Below are positions 57,130 to 64,000 of a stretch of DNA of 64,000 nucleotides, in pieces. Location of the stretch: positions 11,218,078 through 11,282,077 of the forward strand of contig OU452231.1 in the NCBI GenBank assembly GCA_911728455.2. Direction: 5' to 3'. This DNA is from Marthasterias glacialis. Taxonomy: Eukaryota; Echinodermata; Asteroidea; Forcipulatida; Asteriidae. Position numbers and translations under genes: made by a program. How positions within the stretch are numbered: position 1 is the stretch's first letter; each line of letters starts with the position of its first letter. The notes under the pieces are model-generated. The model made no database searches, was not told the DNA's origin, and saw only the letters and a program-made list of their open reading frames with translations.

Positions 57130-57865
57130 AGAGCGGTTGCCCTATTTTTGAATGATATAAATAATACGCTAGCACCACCTCAAGAAAAAGAATGTCTTTT
57201 AAGAGTTTACAATCACTTTGGTTAACAAGCTTCATACAATACAAAAGTACATACAATTTACAAAATGAACTGACAAATTTAATAAAGGTATTTGAAAATG
57301 TACAAAAGACAAAAATCACAAGCTAATATAATCTTAAAGTAAAACTTTGCGGGTACAACCTAAGTGTAAAACTGTTTTGGAAGGAGTGCTGGCTCTAAGA
57401 AGAGCTGCTGGTATGGTTTCGATGCAATCTTAATGTCAATCAGTCTGAGCAGCTTGCAAACATCTGTAGAATTTTGTTTGTCATCACAATAAAATTATAG
57501 CGAGGGAAACTCACCAGCACATGACAGATGTTCCACCATTAATTGGGTTTGAGTTTTATTTTGCTCAGCAGAAGTATATGTGAGGTTTACATAAAAACAA
57601 CAAATTTTTAAAAAATATCTGACTATAATACAGAGAATTTTACATTTATATATCAGAACAAAATCATACAACAGATTTTCAGATTCCAAGCTCAAACAAA
57701 TTGGTCCAATAGAGAAAGAAAAGTAACTAACTGTCCAAATATAGAAGCTGTCCAATATATGTTGCCTTTAAAAGTATTACTATTTCATTTGACAATTTCA
57801 CTTTCACTTCAAAATCCCCTCATTAATTTCAAGAGCTCAACCAAGAGCAAGTGGGAAGTACCAAT
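57130..57865. other. Intergenic, nothing recognised
   Basis: AT-rich sequence with no supported gene or repeat. Confidence 0.35.
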
Positions 57866-58033
57866 ATTTCATGAAACGAGATCTGGCCTCTCTAAACGTT
57901 CTCAGCAAGCAAAAATTTGAAGGAAACCAGTCAAAACAATGTACACTAGTTGTTGTTTTGGCTGGTAACATAGTTCAGCTAAGCACCAATTTTCCAAGCT
58001 TATTAGATGTAGCCAAGCGGCTCTTTGAAGTTG

Positions 58034-58225
58034 GCTCCTCGGCCAAATTTCATTGAGCTACTTTGACACAAAGTATTGCTTGACAATTTCTTGCTAAGCA
58101 AAACTGAGCAAGATATCAGTAGTGATTGTACATGTCAATTGTATTTTGGCTGGTAACCTTATTTTAGTAAGCAAAATTGTTTTGTGCTTTTTGTGCTTAA
58201 ACAGCTCTATGAAATTGGCCCCTGG
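58034..58225. mobile_element. MITE of the CATAGAGCTGCTT family
   Basis: GGCCAAATTTCATTGAGCTA opens it, and the inverse of CCAGGGGCCAATTTCATAGAG closes it. A more degraded relative abuts on the left (about 57870-58040). Further copies are at 62944-63370. Confidence 0.7.
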
Positions 58226-58279
58226 TGATCAGGGCAAGAGCTGGGTTATATGACATCAAAACAGTTGCAAACGATATCC

Positions 58280-58500
58280 ACATATTTTCAATAAAATGTT
58301 ATTATGCGAAACAGAGACCAACGCTTTTAATAGATTGATAAATAGCGAGGCCAGACAAGTCGTCTTTCCTTTAAGCAGCAGTAGACTGTCTATGCATTTT
58401 CAATAAAATGTCATAAAGCACAACAGACTTAAAATATTACTGATGGATTGATAAATACAGAGGTCAGAGAAGTAGTCTCCATTTCAAGCAGTTAACATCC
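58280..58500. repeat. Two-copy tandem duplication, about 115 bp
   Basis: TTTTCAATAAAATGT, GATTGATAAATA and GAGGCCAGACAAGTCGTCT-like phrases occur in both halves (58287-58395 and 58396-58500). Confidence 0.65.
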
Positions 58501-60411
58501 ATGAGGCTTAACAAGACATAGACAAACAAACACCCTCAATAAACTACCCCAAATACCACATTTAAAAAAAAAATACATCTATACAAAAAAAAATAAAAAA
58601 ATAAAAAATCCTGATAGAGTTTGATTTTGAGTTGAATAGTATAAATTAACCTAAATGCTGAAAATGTATAAGGTAAAAAGTCAAATTAACCTTAACCAAT
58701 ATGACTAATAATGTGGACAAGAAAGTCCCATTGACTATACACAACTAACAGACAAGGCAAAGTATTGATCAATTTTTAAAAATGAAATAACTTTGGGCGT
58801 TTCAAGGAAAGTTGAAATTCGGTCTTTCTGAAAATTTGAGATTAATCATAATAAAAATAAAGACAAGAATTAATTTCTTTTATTTTAAAGGTCAACACTA
58901 AGTAATGCAATTAAAATTTTGAAGAAAAGTTTTAGATGTCAAATATTGTTTTGAGAAAAAAACACCTCTTAAAATTTTGGGGTCTTTCAGCAAAAAATTG
59001 GGCAATGCAACTTTAATGGACAAACGTTTGGTGAAAGAACAGGCGAGTGTACTAGTCGAACACTACAAACTGACAACATAAATATTTCAAAATCTTGAGT
59101 GAATGTGAGTTGTTGAAATAAAACCTGAGTTGATTTATAATATTTCTGAACTGGGGTATGAAACGTTTCTTTATTTCTGACAACTAATCTAATATAGAAA
59201 CGCCTTCATCTGCTAAACCTTAAGAAGTCTGTCAAGTGCATAGAGTTAGACACAAGAGCTAGAGGGCATACAAAACAATGCGACAAGGAGTATTTTTGCC
59301 CATTGAGAAAATGTCGCTGACCAACCATATTACACTGAAACATTTTCTAAGTGGACATTCATATGCAATTGACCCATAGGGATTTTCGCCCCCAGTGGGG
59401 CAGCGGAGTTCCCTGCGTGACATAGCAAGTGCACCCTCTACTTCCTAGATATATATATGACTTTATGGTACAGTGAAACATACTGGCTCTATAAGATTTG
59501 CATAATGAACAATGGCAGACATTCATATGGCAACATCAAGCCATACTACCAGTGAAGAAGTGGGGGGGGGGGTGTTACCACTGCACTTAAATCCTTACTA
59601 ATAACCTAATTTGGGAGGATTTAAATCTAAGATTAAACAGCTCTCTTTATAGCTAACTCTACACAAGTGAGTTGTCATGCAGAGTTGGTGAAAGAACACA
59701 AGATGGAGGCCTTTACCCTCTTGGGTTAGAACAAGGTTAAGTCCCGCTGAGTTGCATGCAAGGAAAATGGATTAGTAACAACAGAAAAAAGTGTTTTCTT
59801 GTCTACATCTGGCCGAGGAGACCACGAGGGAAAAAAAGTGTCTGTTGTTTTTTAACAGAAAGGTAAAATCTAAGATTAGTGTACTGGAACCATTCAGGTC
59901 TGTTGGGGTGTAATTTCAAAAAAGAAAAACTGCATCTAACTGTGTTTATGATGAAGGACTCAGTGGGCAAACTGTCTCCATGTTTAGCCAGTCTGAGTTT
60001 ATATCCCCCTGATGAATCACTTTAATCTCAGATGAAAGACAGGGCACAGGTTTGTGGTGAAATCTCAGAAGCTTTTATGGCTCAGAAGAGGTGCTTCTGT
60101 TTAACAATGATTCAACTTCCACCTCAATGGTTCAACTTCGACCCCAGTGAGTTGACTGCAAGTGATACAATGACCATTTTTGAAACCACTGCTTGGGATT
60201 TGGCTCTGAATTTGGCACTGTTCGCCTTAAACAAACATTGCTTTGTTTTGTTCAAAATTACTGAAGAAACCCAAGTCTGAGCCTAAGCCGAAGTTTTGAA
60301 AAGGCCAATGATAGCAATACTGCTCAAATGACTGGTACACCCAGCGCCTGGGTGATATAATAATTATAATTATTGATATAATAAGCCGGGGACCCAGTCA
60401 CTAGATCTGTA

Positions 60412-60545
60412 GCCCTTTTCAAAATAACAGCTTCAGCCTCGGCTTAGGCTCCATCTGCCTGTTTGAAGCCCCATACAAAAAATAGGTTTTCAATATAACT
60501 ACGACAGCCTAAGCCTGAGCCAAAGCCAAGGTTTTGAAAAAGGGT
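60412..60545. mobile_element. GGCTN-rich MITE
   Basis: CCCTTTTCAAAATAACAGC at the left, with inverse CTTGGCTTTGGCTC and GTTTTGAAAAAGGG at the right. Shares the internal phrase TTTGAAGCCCCATA with the element at 54686-54846 (TTGAAGTCCCATA). Confidence 0.7.
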
Positions 60546-61894
60546 CTTTGACTCCTAGCCATTACAAGTAACTAAAAACTACATCACTAGTTCCTACCCA
60601 CTACCTAACCCGAAACTACACCCTAGTAAGGAAACTTGTGCAAACAAATCTAGAATAAGGTACAAACGTAACGAGTATACAATAAGTGATGCTGACTATA
60701 AATACTACAGTAGTTCTACTCTACATGATGAGTTGTCATGTGGAGTTGATGAAAGAACAAAATGGAGGAACTTTAACAACCAAGGTCATTATTTCCAACT
60801 GAGTTGAGCTTTAAAGATTATATCTCATGCAGAAAAGATACCTTACACAAATAATAATAGGTATAGTAATGCCTTTTTTTTAAACCACTGATAAATATTG
60901 ACTACTGCGCATACACAAAACACAAACAATGGACAAAGCCTCATGGAATGGACAGATTTTTTCAAGCCTATAAGCAGACAGTTTCTGCTTACGAAGTGCC
61001 CTTAAAACAGAATTTCATAACTGCTGCTAACCATAAGCAAAGCAAAAGCACGCTGACTTGTCATCGGTTCTTGTAAGCAGACGAGTGACAAAACAACTCA
61101 AATTCATTGTGTGAACATGTACACATGATGTCAAATCATTTATAAAGTAGCCTACATTTTCCCACCTTAGGCTGCTCAAAAATTTACTCACTAGTAAACA
61201 GCTTTGGCCCTCAAGACGTCAACCTCTGACCTCTATAAGTCCCTATAAATTTTCTTTCGACTCATTCACAGAATTGCATCTTATTTTAACCTACACAAAA
61301 ATTCTGGAACAATTGATAGAAATAGTGTCAACTTTTTCCCAAAAGGAAACCGAATGAACACACAGTTTTCCACAAGAGCGGAATGAGATCTTCCACTTGA
61401 GTCTCCATCAGTAGAAGTTTTGATGAGTTAATCACTAATCAGAGTCAGGAACTGTTAATTTTTTCCCCAAAACCACTTTACTTGAGTGCAACCACTTAAC
61501 TGAGAGCGTGGGAAGTTTTCCCCTAATAGTTGTGAAACCTGAGCCACTGTCCTCACAGACAGAAAACAATCTGGGCTCTGTTTGAGGTTGGGCAATCTAA
61601 CACTTCCATGATATGTTAATGGGAGCCAAACTCAGTATCTTATATCTGGGAGTAAATAACCTGGACTAACCACAAGTTCTTGGGGCAGGTAGTCCAATCC
61701 GTAAAGCCTAGGGGTCAAACCAACCACAAGACTAAACAGTACAAAGCAATTCCCAATCTCAGCACAGACCATTTTTGACTTCATGGGTTTTACCTGAAAT
61801 ATTCCTTGAAATATGAAAACAAGTCTCCCTGACAACCGTAATGGAGTTTTACCGATGTTTTTCTTCTAAATCATGCATTATATATAAACTTTTT

Positions 61895-62000
61895 TTTCCC
61901 CAACAGGACTTGGAAAGCACCGAGTACACAGTGCTTATCAAACATCAGTGTAGGTTAAAACCAAATTATAACTGTTTATCCATGTGCAACTATAACACGT
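61895..62000 (+). mobile_element. SINE family B fragment
   Basis: AGGACTTGGAAAGCACCGAG and CAGTGCTTATCAAACATCAG match the body of 39303-39510. The tRNA-like head is missing. Confidence 0.65.
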
Positions 62001-62943
62001 ATTAACTTCTGAAATCTGTTTACTTTAATTTTGAAAAGGGGAATACAGTTCATCCGGGGGTCCGAGACACCATGGTTAGTAACTAAACTCATCATGAACT
62101 AAAAGATAATCTACAGACAGAAATGGATACGAATCAAGATCACTTTCCAATTCCATAGAGCATCTAAGCAGAGTTAACGCTTATGGAATTTTGAGACCAG
62201 TCGTAACATGTAAATCATATAGATCTACAAAGTTAACTTTTCTGTTCTTCACAAACTTGTGCACAATTGAAACAAATTTGTGGAGTTAATAATTTGGACT
62301 GAATTTACTATTTACTATTTACCGGAGGATTTTAGTGACAATGAATTGCAAATCAGATGAGACTGTTTTTGAGTCTCTAGAAAACGATTTCCATATAAAA
62401 AAAAAACATGACTTCGCAAAAACACACTTCTGCACTACAATAAAATATACAAACCATACTTGTCACTCATTTCATGAACAGCCTAGCCTACTTTTACAAT
62501 ACCCTTCAGGCTATATAACAACTTATCAAGGGCCCCATTGTTTACATTCAACCAGATGATATTTCCAAGACCCTGATGTTTATACAATCCTCTACAATCT
62601 GTTTATACAATCCTCTACATCAGCCATTCATTTTATTACACAGTAGGGATCCACGTGGAACCAAAGTAGAACAGCGAGTCGGTTGTTGCTTTGTGGGAAG
62701 AATGACTAGACACAGGTCCAAGTTCAACTTTTAAATACAAGTAAAGTACAGCCTTTGTTTTGTTTCCCCCCTGAGGTAATCAGATTCTGACTGTCATGTA
62801 GATCTTACCATGGGTCTTTTCTCTATCACATAACCAAGTTGAAAATCCGGTTGCAAAACTTGTTGAAATAATGGAAACATTTTCTACTTTCCTACTTTTA
62901 ACTCCTTTTTTTGGACTACATAAAGAAAGTTGAACTGTAAATG

Positions 62944-63370
62944 CAGGGCCTCATTTCAAAGAGCTGCTTAATAGTACAAAAAAAGCTCAACAAATTTATC
63001 TGCTTCGTAAAAATTTACAGGGAACCAGTCACAAACAATGCTCATATGGCACCGTCTTTTGGCTGTATTTTACTTCTGCAAGCTAAATTGTTAGTACTAA
63101 ACAAACTAATTTGCTTAAATATAGGTAGTTCCTGAGCCCAATTTCATAGAGCTGCTTCAGCACAAAAAAAGTAGGTAAGCGCGAAAAAATTGTTGTACCC
63201 AGAAATAGGTTACCGGCCAAAGTATCATTTCACTCATAGGCCTACAATTTGTAAAGTATCATTTCACTCATAGGCCTACAATTTGTGACTGGTTTCCTGC
63301 TTTACTGCGCTTAGCAGAAATTTGTTAAACACTATTTCTGCTTAAGCAGCTCTATGAAATTGGTTCCTGG
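62944..63370. mobile_element. Two adjacent MITEs of the CATAGAGCTGCTT family
   Basis: The right-hand element (63131-63370) opens CCTGAGCCCAATTTCATAG and closes with the inverse CTATGAAATTGGTTCCTGG. The left one (62944-63140) opens AGGGCCTCATTTCAAAGAG. Inside the right one a 35-bp unit containing CACTCATAGGCCTACAATTT is duplicated in tandem at 63219-63288. Confidence 0.75.
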
Positions 63371-63874
63371 TTTCAACCTTGACACAGGGAAAATACTTTT
63401 TTGTTTGTAAAAATAACCAAAGATTAACAATAACTGTACAAACTGTAGTTTAATAACTACTGCTTCTTTTGTCAGCAACGAAACCTGAGATGACCAATTC
63501 GGTGGGAGATTAAAAAAGAAAAAGACCAACCCAATCATTACCAACTGCTGGGTCATTTGGTGGTCAGAAACTGAGATGAACTTACAGTGAAGTTAGTGCC
63601 AAATTTCAGCTTTTACTTAGGACCCAGCAGATGAATTTTCAAAGAAGCAACCCCAAAATTTTGAATAATTTTCATATAAAGACAGATTCAAAATCTTCCA
63701 AAAGATATTTTACTTTTGTCATATTAAAGCTTCTCTTATTTTCAGCAAAAATCAATAATTTCATCAAAATAAGTTTAAGATATATAGCATTGATATCTTT
63801 TCTACAGAAACCACTTAGATAAAAAAAAAATAATAATAATTTACAAACTAATTACTTTGCCATAAATATTTGAT

Positions 63875-64000
63875 TCAGCAATGGCTAATTTCTTTGTGTT
63901 CCAGCTCCAAGGTGAGTTGTTGGAGGTCACTCTCCAAGCTCCGATTTCGTCGACACATCTGTACGTAGTTCAGCTGCAGCTGCTTCTGGTACTTGATCAC
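63875..64000 (-). CDS. C-terminal end of an unidentified coiled-coil protein (partial)
   Basis: The minus-strand frame is open from the window edge to a TGA at 63875-63877, giving 41 residues: VIKYQKQLQLNYVQMCRRNR, then SLESDLQQLTLELEHKE and ISHC. Leucines and charged residues are spaced as in an alpha-helical coiled coil. I do not recognise the family. It could be a final exon, or an exon whose donor I failed to see. The opposite strand also offers an AG/GTGAGT pair (63903-63918) but encodes nothing helical. Confidence 0.5.
   Translation of the reverse strand: MIKYQKQLQLNYVQMCRRNRSLESDLQQLTLELEHKEISHC

Larger units (their letters stand above)
58501..62940. other. Long AT-rich stretch, possible 3' UTR of the minus-strand gene at 63.9 kb
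   Basis: No reading frame with support. It contains the GGCTN-rich MITE at 60412-60545, a related inverted segment at 60170-60310, a SINE B fragment at 61895-62000, and a 105-bp duplication (59652-59760 against 60716-60820, both with GAGTTGTCATG and GAAAGAACA). How far a 3' UTR extends cannot be told. Confidence 0.4.

Overview
The window is animal nuclear DNA. Coding exons are small, bounded by GT/AG introns, and scattered through AT-rich sequence that is dense in SINEs, LINE fragments, MITEs and foldback palindromes. The three identifiable genes (whirlin, FAM204A, RNF103) are metazoan families. The protein divergence and the repeats suggest a marine invertebrate deuterostome, most likely an echinoderm. 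The phylum is an inference from remembered repeat styles, not proven here. The exon models come from reading splice sites and checking codon phase by hand; no transcript evidence was available.

Layout. 1-6554: 3' flank of the first gene, with a TA-flanked terminal-inverted-repeat (TIR) element, a 59-bp minisatellite and a TTAA-flanked MITE. 6555-31974 (minus): a full-length whirlin (WHRN) orthologue in 17 coding exons, 1,338 codons, with order HHD1-PDZ1-PDZ2-linker-HHD2-long acidic/Ser linker-PDZ3. Its introns carry most of the SINE, LINE and tandem-repeat content. 31975-36490: divergent intergenic space with nested foldback elements at 34.5-35.8 kb. 36491-42053 (plus): FAM204A orthologue, 6 coding exons, 254 residues. 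42054-45177: convergent intergenic space. 45178-51890 (minus): RNF103 (KF-1) orthologue, 4 coding exons, 785 residues, an ER membrane RING-H2 ubiquitin ligase. 51891-63874: no gene recognised; it holds an 825-bp near-perfect palindromic insertion with an 8-bp target-site duplication, a LINE reverse-transcriptase remnant and several MITE families. 63875-64000 (minus): the C-terminal end of a coiled-coil protein that runs off the window.

The three genes have no known shared pathway. Whirlin is a scaffold of stereocilia and periciliary complexes, RNF103 acts in ER-associated ubiquitination, and FAM204A is uncharacterised. In human they lie on different chromosomes, so their linkage here is lineage-specific. 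The most unusual content is the set of palindromic elements (giant foldback at 53.25-54.08 kb, nested foldbacks at 34.5-35.8 kb, matching pairs of small palindromic MITEs), a probable TTAA-type DNA transposon inside a WHRN intron, and two tandem-repeat loci sharing one unit 18 kb apart. I saw no convincing new multi-gene system.
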